Positions 1 through 12,467 of a stretch of 64,000 bases of DNA are shown here, piece after piece (position 1 is the first letter of the stretch; every line of letters begins with the position of its first letter). The DNA comes from Ottelia alismoides (lineage: Eukaryota > Streptophyta > Magnoliopsida > Alismatales > Hydrocharitaceae). A program made the position numbers and the translations under genes. Under the pieces are notes generated by a model. It was not told the DNA's origin. It made no database searches and saw only the letters and a program-made list of their open reading frames with translations. The stretch is from contig JAZKJV010009331.1 of NCBI GenBank assembly GCA_037367405.1, positions 806,001 to 870,000 on the forward strand, read 5' to 3'.

Positions 1-208
1 ATGCTTGATGACATCTACCTTGGCAGGGTCAACCTCCATGCCTCGCTTGGAGATGACATGCCCCAACACAATCCCGTTTATAACCATAAAAGGGCTCTTT
101 CCCCAAGACAAAATGAGATCTACCTCACATCATTTCTGAAAAACATGGTCTAGTTACACTAAACAATCGTCAAAGGAGTCACCACAGACCGAAAAATTGT
201 CAAAGGAC
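1..208 (-). pseudogene. Athila-type reverse transcriptase fragment (element A)
   Basis: Read on the minus strand, this stretch translates to a degraded copy of the reverse transcriptase segment that runs from the catalytic FMDD region into the following [12 protein letters not shown] and GIVLGHVIS region. The same segment sits at about 19860-20060 in Athila-1 on the plus strand. In-frame stops follow the DDCLV and FQK positions, so it is dead. It is joined directly to a decayed primer-binding site (209-226) and a 5' LTR (230-3024), so gag, protease and the first half of reverse transcriptase are missing between position 208 and the primer site. The fragment continues beyond the left edge of the window. 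Identity as Athila-lineage Ty3/gypsy is by direct comparison with the copy in this window. Confidence 0.85.
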
Positions 209-226
209 TCCCTGGAAATGGTTCCA
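209..226 (-). other. Decayed tRNA-Asp primer-binding site of element A
   Basis: On the minus strand this begins TGGAACCATTTCC, lying just after the LTR end (ATATCA) with the same short spacer as in Athila-1. It resembles TGGCGCCGTTGCC, the complement of the tRNA-Asp 3' end, but its CG positions have changed, as expected from decay of methylated cytosines. Confidence 0.6.
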
Positions 227-1254
227 TTTTGATATTTGAAATCCGGCCCACGGTTAATTAAGAAACGTGTCGCTGTAGAAGAACCATGAAGATCGGATTT
301 TGATTGATAATACAAAAATCAGATAAAATAGAAGAGAAAGAGATAAACAAGAATAAAGGAAATGAAGTCGACTCTCCTATTTCATCCATAAACTATTTAT
401 TTATCCAGGTAAGTTTCCTGGAAAGATCTTGAGGAGGCAGAATACATATATTACGACTTTTGAGAACAGATGTAGAGAAAATTTCGTGATCTTTATTTCT
501 TCTTGAAAAAAGCAAGAAAAGAAGTCAAATCGGATACAAGTTTAGAATATCAAAACGAGAAAAATAAGCAACAAAAATACGTGAAAAATATCAAGAAACA
601 TCGCTAGGGTAGTTATATACCCCAGAAAATTCAATGAAAAACAAACTCAAAATAAGGTCCAAAATTACCCTATAGTACCAAGGAAGAAGTGCAAGAAAAA
701 TAAAAGAAGGTGTTACAATAAGGTCCCTGTTCAGAGACTAAAATGAAAGGAAAACAAAAATTATTATGTTTAGGTTGTTGCACGGGGACCTAAACACAAT
801 TTCTGGAAACTCTGGAGTGGGCTTGAAGTTCTAGAGATCTATTGGACTTAGTATGCAAATTACATACTGGTTCGCGGGGACAACTGAGATTAGAATGTGA
901 TGCGTGATCGTGGTTGTCCGCTAAGGACACATGTCAGCAGACTATGTGCCTGGAGGTTGTTCTATGTGGTCTTCCCTCTTTCTGCGATGCGGTGGCGATA
1001 GTTCTTCTCCATATTATCTCCATTTATAGCTACAAGATACGACCTCCTACAGGGCTTGAGGGGTGACGCCTTCTCCCCTCGATCTTGCCTGTGATAGACA
1101 AGGTTTCGAGGATGATGGAAATAGCTGGGTAACTTTGACAAAGAAGGCTCCTGGGAATGCTGGGTCGACTAGAGTTGTAAGAACACCTCTTGAGTATTTG
1201 TTGAAGGAAGAGTCTCCAGATGTGTGTCTTGATGCTCCAGATGAATGAATGAAC

Positions 1255-1523
1255 CTGCAAATGAATGTTTGAATGCTCGATTCACATAATAATCAGCCAA
1301 AAGATGTAGAGTTTGCAGATCAAAATATATTTTCAGAAATAGTGATAACAATGAAAATAAGAGATAGATGGAGGGCGATTTTGAGTGAAATCGAGTGAGA
1401 TTTGAAGGATGCGATTGAAACATTGATTATACAGGTGATTAAGCTATCAAAAAAATGTAACTAACTAAGCTAACCATGGCACGTGGATCAAGAAATCAAA
1501 ATGCAAAAGATGGAGGAAGTTAC
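1255..1523 (-). other. Putative intron in LTR A
   Basis: Minus-strand donor CACAG/GTAACT at 1524/1523 and acceptor ATTTGCAG/GTTC ending at 1255 give a 269-bp intron in the transcribed leader part of the LTR. The same donor and acceptor arrangement recurs in Athila-1, LTR D and LTR E. This is inferred from sequence only; there is no transcript evidence. Confidence 0.45.
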
Positions 1524-1789
1524 CTGTGGTTGCAAAGTGTATGACTCCACTGTTGTCTTCTCTTGATCGGGCAGCTTTCTCGGAACTTCACGCGGTGGTG
1601 GCGGCGATGCAAGGTAATTGTCCACCATGGAACATCTCCTCTGTTGATCAGTCCTCCACGCCAGTGCTGTACCCCACCCTGTCACGACCAGAGGGATTGG
1701 AATTGGGTAGAGAGAGAGGGTCGATGGCCAGGTGAGTTTTTGGAACTTGGAAGTTGGAGAGTTAGCTGTGAGATGGCATGGTTGAGGGC

Positions 1790-1797
1790 TTTTTATA
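1790..1797 (-). promoter_or_regulatory. Putative TATA box of LTR A
   Basis: Minus-strand TATAAAAA in a GC-richer context (TCCTATAAAAAGCCC), about 265 bp before the putative LTR splice donor. It occupies the same relative place as the TATATAAG box in Athila-1. Confidence 0.5.
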
Positions 1798-1969
1798 GGA
1801 CGATCGGAGTGGAGTTAGGTGAAGATCGATGGTAGGCATGTATGGTGGTTGTTAGGAGAGGAGAAAGGTTTAGATCAAGTGAAGATGTTAAGATATGGCG
1901 GGTAGAAAAGGTTGAAGTCGGGCTGGTAGAACATAACCAACAGTTCTTGTTCTTGGAGAAGAAGACACC

Positions 1970-1993
1970 AGGTGTTGACACGTGTCAACACTT
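1970..1993. promoter_or_regulatory. LTR palindrome with G-box core (LTR A)
   Basis: Positions 1972-1991 form a perfect 20-bp palindrome, GTGTTGACAC followed by its reverse complement, with a central CACGTG (G-box, the core bound by plant bZIP and bHLH factors). It lies about 175 bp upstream of the TATA box, the same spacing as the related palindrome in Athila-1. Confidence 0.55.
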
Positions 1994-3024
1994 GGTTGGC
2001 CAGATGATAAATACCTTAATAAATATGAAATAAAAAGGTATAATTAATACACGATAAATAGCTAATTGATTTTTAATTTAATAAATTAATAAATAATATA
2101 ACATTTTTATATTTTATTAATTTTATAAGATTATAAAGTATATTAATAAATATGGATATAAGTTGTACAGTTCAATTTTACCTATAAATTACTATTTTTG
2201 ATTTATTGAAAATTATAAATAAGCTCCAAAAATTATGAAATAAATCATGGTTAAAATACAAGATCATGAAAATATTTAAAAATTATAAAATCATTAAAAC
2301 AATAAATAATGTGTTCTAGATAAAATAAATAGCCAAAAAACCCACTTGTGATTAGGTCCCATAACCGATATTTTTGCAAATGGACTCCGATTTTAATGAA
2401 ATTAGCTCTGTTACTTAGGGAATATTATTTAATGATTTAAAGGTGAGTAGATTGAAATAAGAGTACGTATGAGAAATTATGATGTTTGGAAATTGAGATT
2501 TTGACAATTCACAAGTTGGATTTCTTGGCATATGTACATGGTAATATTTTTAACTTATTTTTATATTTTTCTATACATTTTTAGAAATAATTAGAAAAAG
2601 AGTTTGATGAAAAGTATGTTCATATGAATTAATTAAAAATCATTGAATTTTTGATAATTATTGAATGAATAATGAATAGTATGTAGAGTGAAAAATTAAT
2701 TATTTTATTTGTTTTCTTTCCTTATCCCCCCCTACTATTTGTTTGTTGACCAATCCATGCTGACTTGGTCTCGGTGGTTAGGTTATAGATATATCTTTCA
2801 GCTATATTTATTTTATAAGTCACATTGTACATATATACAATTTGCCTTTTTTTATTTTCTTTATTTTTATTCTTTTATTTATTTACATGATTTTGATGAA
2901 TACAAGTGCATTTTTATTCATGAGTACGGTTTTTAAAAGATGGAAATTAATGAATATTTACATGTATTTGTTAAGGGTTTTAAAATAAAATGCAGACAGA
3001 ATGTAATGAATCATGGATTCATCA

Positions 3025-3144
3025 GTCATTGAAATTTCTTAACATGTCCTTAATTAATTCATATCTCTTAACAATTCTAGAAATGTCATCCTACAAAAGG
3101 TTCACATTACAAATAATGGAAGAAGTCTGCTCAGTTGGCAGATA
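3025..3144. other. Unannotated flank of LTR A
   Basis: This lies immediately outside the LTR A terminus. The expected 5-bp target duplication would be GTCAT (3025-3029), but the other end of element A is outside the window. Nothing else recognisable is seen. Confidence 0.3.
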
Positions 3145-3425
3145 CTATAGAGTACAACGAGTCTCATACTCAATACATCTTTTACTCTGGCATGTAATGC
3201 TGCGTCGAGTATGGCAGATATTGGTCAGGTCCTCATATGGTGGAGCTAATAGACATGGGGTTTGTAGATCGAGCTCATGAGTCCAATCCTCTATATGTTT
3301 AAGCTCTCCGAATGTGTGGTATGAGGGTTGATCAATGTAAGCTTGACATCTAAGGTCAATCAAGTCCAGACGATCATAAGGGGTGGCATTCGATTTGTTC
3401 ATTCGACCATGTTATACCCTAAGGT
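3145..3425 (-). pseudogene. Degraded minus-strand coding remnant, possible plant mobile domain
   Basis: A minus-strand frame of 85 codons contains RLDLIDLRCQAYI followed by a HELDLQTP stretch. The layout weakly resembles the start of plant mobile domain (aminotransferase-like, PMD) proteins, which are often carried by transposons. There is no complete domain and no clear start. A second minus-strand Ser/Pro-rich frame lies upstream on the same strand (3932-3705), in a different phase. Together they could be the remains of one gene broken by frameshifts or introns. The assignment is tentative, made from family memory only. Confidence 0.25.
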
Positions 3426-3540
3426 CAAGTCGGGATGTGTATGTGTAAATAGTTTATCTTTCACATCATTTGTATGAGGAGAGAATGGGGTTTGTGGGGG
3501 TAAATAACTCTACCAGTCATCTGTCTCAACAGTGTCTTGC

Positions 3541-3932
3541 CTTCGAATGGTTCTTTGATTCCAGCAAGCTCCTCGAGAATATGATAAGTCGTCCCAGGAT
3601 GGAAGTGGACCATGAGTGTAAGAATGTGAAGTAGATGAGAAGTGCGAAGAAGTGGAGAAGTCAGTCAAAGGTCTGACTTCATCATCAGAAAGGGGTGGAA
3701 TTAATCATGGGTATGGGTCTCCCGTAGTTGCTGGAGGGTACATGGAAGATGGAGAAGATGAAGAGGATTGGTGTACAGTTGTGGAAAAATGACCCCCATG
3801 GCCTGGGTAAGAGGACCAATATCCTGACATCTTCAAAAGAAGTGAATGAAATGAAAGATAATCAAGGTAGAAAATGTGCAAGTGCACATAATAACATACA
3901 CACAAACAAACAAACAAACAAGATTTCACCAA
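3541..3932 (-). pseudogene. Degraded Ser/Pro-rich minus-strand frame
   Basis: Minus-strand translation gives an MSGYWSSYPGHGG stretch, a serine run and then a Pro/Tyr-rich part ending in a stop at 3705-3707. Past that stop the same frame continues with an acidic and Ser-rich stretch, so the stop looks secondary. Low-complexity N-termini like this precede plant mobile domain regions in some transposon proteins, but I cannot identify it. The 3' side of the plus strand holds a CAAA microsatellite (about 3898-3920). Confidence 0.2.
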
Positions 3933-4900
3933 CTTAAAACAATGATGGTCACAAAGGTCCGACCATTATATTTTTAGTTTTAGTTAAGTGATAAAACAAT
4001 CGTGTTACGCAAGCACACAAGGTAAATTACCCGATGTCCAGCATACACTCCCACTATATCCTAATCAAAGAGAAGATCTTCCTGGGTTACCGGGTTATAT
4101 CACGCCACCAAAAAATACACACCTATGAATCAATCCTGATTTCATTTGATCCTAAGGTATAAAAACTGATGGTGAAGAAGTCGAGAAAATTGATGAATTG
4201 AGTAAATCAATGATGCATGCCCAGTTTAGAAGTCTTATAGTAATCCTCACGCTCTACATACGAGATGCAATATAGAATTGAAATTTTATATTAAATTAAA
4301 TGCAAGAGAGAGAGAAGCCACACCTAGCAAGTACTTCTATTAGCTGAGAAGAATTGATTGAGTTTTTGATTAAGTTAGACGTGCTAACGTGTGCATTATT
4401 AAATGTGGCGTGAGCCTGAAAGTTATGAGAACAAGAAATAAAATAACCTAGGTAGAAGATCTATGAGCTACAAGTGCAAGTCTATACTACGTCAAGCACA
4501 ACCTCAAAACCAAGAGGACCCCTACCACACTCAATCAAAGCAGTCCCTAAAGTACAAGCCTATATACACACATGCGAGATTCCGACTAGAATCTGATGGA
4601 AATAAGGCAAATATTACAAATTATAGAAAAATAATTAAAATGCAGAAATTAAAACCCTAGGACTCTACACTTTCTCAGCACTCGAGTTGATCTTAATTAT
4701 TATGTGTCCTTCAGCAACCGACTCAATCCATGAATAGCTGGCCTCCAATGCACCTACACGCTACTCGACCATCCAAGTAGCCTCTCTAGTCCATCAAGCA
4801 CTCACACAAAAAATGAGATTATGTTAGAGTGGGATATATAGAAATAAAATGAATAGATAAAAGAAAAAATGCAAAAAATAAATGGAGATTAATTATAAGA
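3933..4900. other. Unrecognised intergenic sequence
   Basis: I see no convincing reading frame. The one open frame of 65 codons (4463-4660) has no recognisable motif and is probably chance. The segment may be old retrotransposon leader sequence. Confidence 0.3.
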
Positions 4901-6085
4901 AAGTCAGTGTTCAGAGTACCTGAGGGGTGCAAAATCCTAATTTCTAGATTTTCTAAAATTATCCCAAGATGTACCTCTTTGACAATGACACCATTTGAGA
5001 AACTAAGAAATTACCCTTAGTTAATATATTGATAACTATGTTGTAGTTTGGAAAACAAGAATTGCTTAAAAACTACTTAATTCAATTAATCAATTAATGT
5101 ACAATCAACCAAATGTATTTTTACTTGGGCAAGCCTAAGGACAGACTCAGGGAGGCAATTGTCTCCGTAGGATGTTTTTTAGGTTGTTTAGAGACTAGGT
5201 TTTCATAGAAGTATATTTTTTAGAATTTTATATACAAATAATGTGGTGGAATGCAAACAAGTCTAATCTCAAGGAGTAAAATGTAATTTTCACCCAAATG
5301 ATGTCCAAAAATTCCCAAACATGGCCATAATGTTAATGCATACAAAATTAAGTAACTATGAATTTTTGGTAATTTTCTGATGTAAAATAAATTTTTAATA
5401 AATTACATAAAGCACAATTGGTAACCTAGAGTAATTTAAATTTATTAAATAGCAAATCTTAATATTTCTAATGAGAAAAATTATCCTAGTCTAATGAATG
5501 GGTTTCCAAGAAAAATTTTAGATCTTAAATATAATAATTTCATATGCAATTAAAATTAAATCACTCAAATCACCAACTAATTTATTTTAAGTAAAATATA
5601 CCAGCAAATGTGATTATTTTTGGAGGCATTACATATAGTAATTAATTCTTCCAAAGGTGAATTTTTCAGAATTTTTAGTATAAGAAAAAACTTGATATGA
5701 ATTTTGGAGCTCATAGTGGGTAAAATATGCAATTTCTCTCCAATTTAATATCAATAAATCAATTTTAGCTCAGAAAAATACATTTGTTTCACCACATAGT
5801 AGAGGATTAATTGTGCACCATAATGTATTTTTTGGAATTAAAAGATGATGCAAAAGATGGTTAAAAAATATATTAAAATAAAGGGCCTATTTACAATTAA
5901 AAAATGCAATAAATAAAATAGCATAAAATTATGCTTCTTTAATTACCATTAATACGAGGGGCAAAAATGCAAATATTTGGGAGCTCATGTGAGGAGGCGC
6001 GTGCAAGAGGTTTCTTTGGGGAGTTCTTGGACTATGTAGGGAAGATGGTGTTTACTTCTAGAACGTACGTAACTCATGCGAGTTC
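4901..6085 (-). repeat. Possible old minus-strand LTR remnant
   Basis: AT-rich sequence with repeated phrases of the type GGGCAAAAATGCAAATAT and AAAATATGCAATTT. This texture resembles the region downstream of the intron in LTRs C and D (about 8600-8830 and 10140-10360, minus strand). No ends can be placed. LTR B begins abruptly at 6086, so this may be the target it landed in. Confidence 0.3.
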
Positions 6086-7265
6086 TGATGAATCCATGAT
6101 TCATTAACTATTCTGTCGCATTTTGTCTTAAAATCCTTTACAAATTAATGAAAATATCCATTAATGTTCATTTCTTATCAAAACATCATTCATAAATAAA
6201 AATGCATTTATATGCATTAAAAACAAGTAAATATTAAAAGAAATAAAAAGAAAGAATAAAAGATTGCAGACTGTAAATATTTATATATGTACAATATGAC
6301 TATAAAATATAAATATAGCTGATGGATATATTTATATAACCTAACCCCCGAGATCAAGTAAACATGGATTGATCGACAAACAAATAAGTAGGGAGAGATA
6401 AGGAAGAAAACCTCAAAAAGATTTAATTATGCACTTCACATATTATACATTATTTATAAATTAATTATGAAAATTTCAATGACATATAATTAATGTATGT
6501 GTACATATTTTCACCAAACTCTTCTCCATTTATTTCAAAAAATGTGTATAAAAATATAAAAATCCTAAATAAAATCCCAACTTATATATATGCCAAGAAA
6601 TCCAACTCTCAAATTTTAACTTCTCAACTTCCGAACATTATAAATTCTTCATACAAACTCCAATTTCACTCTACTCACATTTAAAGTTCATAAAATACTA
6701 TTATCTAATTAATGAAGGTGATTTCACTAAAATTGGAGTTCGTTTGCATAAAGTCGGTTTTGGGACCTAATGGCGACTAGGTTTCTGGTTATTTATTTTA
6801 TTCGGAATATAGTATTTATAGTTTTAGTAATTTTTTAACTGTTGATTATTTTCTTGCTTTTTTAGATTACCTATGAATTATTTCAGAATTTTCAAACACC
6901 ATTTACTATTTTAAATAAATAAAAAACCCTTATTTATAGATGAATTGGAACTACAACACATATAGATGTATTTATTTATATATTAAAATAAGTTATTAAA
7001 ATTCAAAAAAACTTTACACATTCCTCGTTTATTTTCCTAATAAAAACGAAAATATAAAATAACATGTTATTTATAAAGTTATTAAATTAAAAATCAAAAT
7101 CATATTTAATAAGTTTACTATATACCTAATTCAAATAATGTTATTGACTATATATTAACTATTTTACAAACAAGTTACATTTCATCCTACTAGGTGCAGA
7201 CACGTGTCAGCACCTGGAGCTTCTTCCTCAAGAAGCAGCTGTTGGAGATTATTCTAATCGATTGT
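6086..7265 (+). mobile_element. LTR B, truncated Athila-type LTR
   Basis: It begins TGATGAATCC and follows the Athila-1 LTR closely through the ACCTAACCCC/GAGATCAAGT block (about 6340-6360), the GGAGTTCG block (about 6737) and the palindrome at 7192-7215. It then breaks off about 50 bp later, before any TATA box. No polypurine tract precedes its start, so it is a 5' LTR or solo LTR rather than a 3' LTR. The right part has been replaced by LTR C in the opposite orientation. Confidence 0.8.
7192..7215. promoter_or_regulatory. LTR palindrome with G-box core (LTR B)
   Basis: AGGTGC and AGCACCT arms flank GACACGTGTC, a perfect palindrome with a central CACGTG. It is the counterpart of the palindromes in LTR A and Athila-1. 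Confidence 0.5.
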
Positions 7266-9068
7266 TGACAAGGGAATTTTGCGAGGGTCTAAAAATTATC
7301 CTCGCTGAAAAGCGAAGAAAGAGTGACGTTGAAGCGACTACTCACGAATCCCCGATTTAGACAACAAGTGCCCACAACATTTGAATATTCAGTGTATACC
7401 AAAACTGTGAAGTACAATTTATTTTACTCTACAAGGAAAGGCATATAATGTGTAAGCATGTAGAGGTCGAACCACTGAGAGAAAATATGGAAGCCTAATG
7501 ATTATTTCTAATCAAACTGAATTATGTACACAAGTATCTACTTAGTCTTTTTGTTTGGGTTTTGGTATTTAACTTTTTATTTGATTTTTTTCCCATTTTT
7601 TTATTTTTTTATTTCTAATTTCTTTTTAATTTTGATATTGTATAATATTAAACATATATATAAGAGTATAAGAATATATATAAGATAATGTATATATAAT
7701 ATAAGGTATATATATAGTATTTATTAAATATACAAAAATAAGAAAATATTAAGAAGTACAATCCATTTTATATATTATATTTTTTTAGGGTTAAAATTTT
7801 TATAATGTATTTATAATAATTGGTGATAATATAAACTATATATAGGTATATAATACAATATAGGATATTATAACTATAAATATAGCTAAAATAATAAAAA
7901 TTCGCAAAATAGAATATTTTTGGATTTTCTATATTTTTCTATTATTTTTTTGTGATTTTTCATGCATTTATGTTAAATTGTAGTTATTTATAAAGTCTAG
8001 AATAGTCAAAAACAGTGAATAGTTAAATAAACCATTTTTTTAGATTTAAAAATACTAAATAAATTAAAAAAATTCTCAACTAATTTTAATAAATAATATA
8101 TAATATGAAGAAAATTCAGAGATAAAAAATAAATATTTTTGATTTTTTAGAAGAATTTTTTAATTTTTTATTAGGATTATGGAGCTTTTTACTTTTTATC
8201 AATTTCTTTTTCTTTTTTAGGGAGTTTTGGTCTGAAGATATATAATACTATAATAAACAAAATATTTTTTTTGAATTTTTCTAAAATGTTTATAATTTTT
8301 TGGTATTTTTAAACCAAACATGGACAAAATGTGATACTTTTTTATTTTTATAAATAGGAAATATAATAAAATTTAATATAAAATATGTAGCATGAAAGAT
8401 CAAGCATCTAGGTACATTATCGTATTTTTACATATTTTTGGAGCGCAGATGATAATTATCAAAATCAGCCAAGCTTCCACAAAAGGAAAAGCTCGTAGGG
8501 ACCATTTTGCAAATATCAACAAATATTCATTCATTTCATAATACTTAAACAAAATCCATGGCATATGTGCAATTTTTCTATATATATTCATATAAAACAC
8601 ACCCTGGAAGGGCATAAATGCAATTTACAAAAAGTTTTGGGTTCATTTGCAATTTTTCCCAAAAATAATGTTGAATATACAAAATTTTGGTTGGATTACA
8701 TATAAAAAATGCAGGGGTATGGTTGCAAAATATCCACCTCACACGGGGCACTATATGAAGTGAGCTAGCTTGGACACATATGTAAATTATTGAAAAGGCA
8801 AGGGGCTTCATAAAAAATAACCACATTTATTTACACTACAAAAGAAGTTGTGAGTATTAAATATTAATATATAAAAATGCAGAGGGCATATATGAAGTTT
8901 ACCCAATACTTGTGCATCGACGAATGGATGAATGCTCTCTCACTTGAGCATGGCACGCCCTCGACGTTCAAAACCCCTTCGTTGATCTGGGGCTCAGGTT
9001 AGATGCCATGGGGGATCAGTTGTTCGTGGATCCTCTAAATCCGACGGTTGTGAGATGATTTGGAGCTC
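7266..9068 (-). mobile_element. LTR C, 3' portion of an Athila-type LTR
   Basis: On the minus strand this matches the second half of LTR E (about 42050-43600). Shared landmarks are the AACCGT block (about 9035-9045), the long AT-rich stretch, TTCGACCTCTACATG at about 7460-7475 and TTTAGACCCTCGC near the end. It ends in TTGTCA at 7266. No primer-binding site follows, so its internal region is gone. The upstream half (U3, TATA) is missing because LTR D begins at 9069. Confidence 0.7.
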
Positions 9069-10809
9069 TGAAACACCGAGATCCTGCGAGGGTCTAAAGT
9101 AGTCTAACATGTCACTGAAGCAACTACTAGCAAGATCCCAACTTTTCAACAATCGACCCACAATTCAAAGATGAAGCAATAAAGATAAATTGGATCAATA
9201 ATTATTGTAAATCCTACTATAAAATGTGTAAAGTGACAAGTGGAGTAGGGTGTCGCAGGGAACACACGATGTAGCACTATATATTATTTAAAAATAATAT
9301 ATATTATATATATTTGTATATATAATTATGCACAATTTTTACCAAATAATGTGGGTTTTTAAAAATAGATTTTTTAGATTTTATATTTTGATTTTTTTGA
9401 TTTTATGATTTTATAATTTCTTTTTATATTTTTATATTTTTATATTATTATTATTTATATTTTTTTTCTTTTTAACTAGATAATAAGGATATATATAGAG
9501 TATATGTACAATATAGACTAATATAGATATAAATACTAATAAAAATAGTCAAAATAAAGAAAATAACATCTTTTTAGATTTTAGTATATTTTTTACCATT
9601 TTTAATTTTTTTTAACGAATTTTTGCTAATTTTTATATGTTTTAAAGTAAAAAATACCCTAAATTAGGGTTAAATTAAATACTCGAAATTAAAATGGAGA
9701 TGAAAAATAGAAAATAGAACAAAAAATTCTCCAAATTAATTTATATAATAATAATATAAAGAAAATTTAGAAACAGAAAATAAGAATTTTGGGATTTTTG
9801 GGAATTTTATAAATTTTTATTTTTTTTGGGTTTTTCTCATTTTTGAGTTTTATTTTATATTTTTTTAGTAATTTTTGGGTTGAAGGTTAATAATACTTAA
9901 ATAAGTATAATATATTTTTGGGGATTTTGCGAGGTGATTTTACATTTTTTGGCTTTTTTAAGGCAAATAGGGACTGACTGTGCACTATTTAATTTTTAGA
10001 AAATAGGAATGTGGCATAAAATGTAAAAATAAAATTATAACATGATCAAGCATACATTTAGGTACCAACTCCTATTTTTTAGCGATTTTTAGAGAATGAT
10101 AACTATTTTTAATAAATAAAAAATATAACACAAAATTACTTCGCCTGGTAGGGGTATAATTAAAAATATAATAACATGTGATGGCTATAATGTAATTTTA
10201 CCCAAAAGACAACACTAATATTCAAGTTCTATATATTAAAAGACAATTAACTAAACACGTAAGGGCTTTATTGCAAAATTTTACAATATAAATGTGCACC
10301 TAGACGTGATTCTAGCGGGGACCAAATTATAATATATGAAAATTTCAGGGTGTTACATGTCATTTGTCCAACGATTTTTAAACTAGATAAAATATTTATA
10401 GTTACTTTTAATAAATACAAAAAGCATAGAGGGGGATGTGTAAATTACCCACTTAAGAGTTGAGATCCGAGCATCTAGTGCACACCACATTTCAGATCGA
10501 GCGGACGTCCTCACGTACCCCTTCGCAAATAACCAACGATCTAGATTAGATATGGACCTTTGTTCTTGATTGAACGACTGGAAGGAGGTTGTCAGAACAC
10601 CCAAGAACACGATGCCTACGACTTTGGATTCGTCGTTCCTCGGACCTCCAGTGGTCTTTGTCTTCTCCGATGGGACGAGCATGTAGATGGGCCTCCTCCT
10701 CGTGCGGGAGTAGGGTCCGATAAGGCGAGCGAGCATGGAATGCTCCGACGAGAGTAGAACACAAGGAGCAGCTCCAAGTGGTGCTAAGGCTCCAGATGCG
10801 ACTCCAAAC

Positions 10810-11159
10810 CTGCAAATGGTCATTAAAAGAATACCAGGAACGAGGGCTATCTCCTTGACTTGGGGTTTATACAAAATGAATGGGGGAACGGAATGGATGG
10901 GGAGCTCCGGTGAGGTAGCGACAGAGGGAGATCGATTCCCATATCCACAACAGATCTGGGTTGGATGAAAGGGGGTATCTATGGAGAATGTGGAGGGGAT
11001 GGAAATGGCATAGAAATCGAGGCAGATCGATAGTTGGATTATAGTAAATCAGACCTAGAGCTCTAGCTCTAGGTAATTGGGCATTTTTTATTGAAGTGCT
11101 AATCACTCAATTAAACTAAAAACTAAAGATGTTGAACTGAAACTAGAATAGAGGACTAC
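10810..11159 (-). other. Putative intron in LTR D
   Basis: Minus-strand donor CTTAG/GTAGTC at 11160/11159 and acceptor ATTTGCAG/GTTTGG ending at 10810, 350 bp. The acceptor matches those of LTR A and Athila-1 in position and sequence. Confidence 0.4.
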
Positions 11160-11259
11160 CTAAGAATGCAAGAAGATGGAGCACAACCGGCCTGAGACGG
11201 CCAGGAGTAGAACTTGTTGGCGGTGCTCCAGCGGTGGTTGGATACACCTCCTCCGATAG

Positions 11260-11264
11260 CTCTC
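11260..11264 (+). repeat. Target-site duplication of Athila-1 (left)
   Basis: CTCTC here is repeated directly after the right LTR (27291-27295). A 5-bp duplication is typical of Ty3/gypsy integration. Confidence 0.9.
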
Positions 11265-12467
11265 TGATGAATCCACGATTCATTAACTTTTCTATCGCAT
11301 TTTGTCTTAAAACCCTTAACAAATACATGTAAATATTCACTAATTCTCATACTTTAACAAAACATCATTCATGTGTAAATATTCACTTTTAACCACTAAA
11401 CTCATGTAAATAAATAAAGAACCAGAAAAAGAAAGACAAAGGCAGATGGAATATATGTATATATATGCAATACGACTTAAAGTATAAATATAGTTGTAAG
11501 ATATATTTATAGCCTAATCCCCGAGACCAAGTCAGCATGGATTGGTCGACAAACCAATAAGTAGGGGGAGATAAGGAAAGAAAACCAAATAAAAATTATT
11601 TAACACATGTATCTACACCTTTCACTATTTATCAAATAAATACAAAACTTCAAAGAATTTTAATTATTTCATATTAACATATCTTTCACCAAGATCTTCT
11701 CCTAATTATTCATAAAAATATAAATAAAAATATAAAAATAAGTTAAAAATACTACTGTTTATATATGCCAAGAAACCCAGCTTACAAATTGTCAAAATCT
11801 CAACTTCCGAACATCATAACTTCCTCATACAAACTCCAATTTCACTCTACTCACCTTTAAAGTATATAAAATAATATTATCTAATTAATAAAGATAGTTT
11901 CATTGAATTCGGAGTCCGTTTGCAAAAAGTCGGTTTTGGGACCAAAAGGCAAAGGGGTTTCTGGGCTATTTATTTTATGTAACACACACTATTTATTATA
12001 TTCTTAATTTTATAATTTTTAAATTATTCCATGATCTTGTACTTTCACCATAAATTATTTCATAATTTTTGGAGACTATTCATTATTTTTATAAAATCAA
12101 ATACCTTAAAATATAGGTATAATTGACCTATATAGATACTTACTCTATTTATTAAAATATGTAAATTAATTCATAAAAATCCATAAAAATTCGTACAAGC
12201 TTTATTTAATACCCTAATAATTAAGAAAATACAAAATTAATTTTTACTTAATTAATTATTAAATCAAAAATCTAAAACCTATTTATAAATACATATATAT
12301 TAATACAATATTTATATCTTAAATAATATTTATTATTTATTAAAAGTATTTATACCATAATTTAGAAAATTAATTTATTTAACTTTCTTGTATTTATACC
12401 TAATTAAAATAACATCATTTGCTAATTATTATATATTTTACAATAATTTTCAGCCTCTGGACAAACT

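Larger units (their letters stand above)
230..3024 (-). mobile_element. LTR A, 5' LTR of an Athila-type element
   Basis: Minus-strand LTR of about 2795 bp. It begins TGATGAATCC (plus-strand TCATCA at 3019-3024), the same terminus as the Athila-1 LTRs, and ends TATCA at 230. Internal landmarks fall in the same order as in Athila-1: the stretch complementary to CAACCAATC and GGGGAGATAAGG (about 2720-2790), the block matching GGAGTCCGTTTGC (about 2370-2390), a palindrome (1970-1993), a TATA box (1790-1797), a putative intron (1523 down to 1255) and the CTGCCTCC block near 430-440. It is clearly diverged from Athila-1, so it is an older copy or a sister family. Short open frames inside it (for example 1563-1835) are not supported as genes. 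Confidence 0.85.
9069..11264 (-). mobile_element. LTR D, interrupted by Athila-1
   Basis: Minus-strand Athila-type LTR. It ends GTGTTTCA at 9069 and carries the TTTAGACCCTCGC block at about 9085-9097 and the AT-rich middle. Near 10300-11264 it holds GC-richer leader sequence with a putative intron. It is cut at 11264 by the insertion of Athila-1 and continues at 27296-27367, where the sequence again parallels the Athila-1 LTR (GGTGACAACA block). The 163-codon minus-strand frame at 10874-10383 lies wholly inside this LTR and spans the intron acceptor, so I do not call it a gene. Confidence 0.75.

Noticed and set aside
10383..10874. 163-codon minus-strand open frame
   Set aside because: It lies inside LTR D and spans the putative intron acceptor; it has no recognisable domain and is not conserved as a frame in other LTRs.
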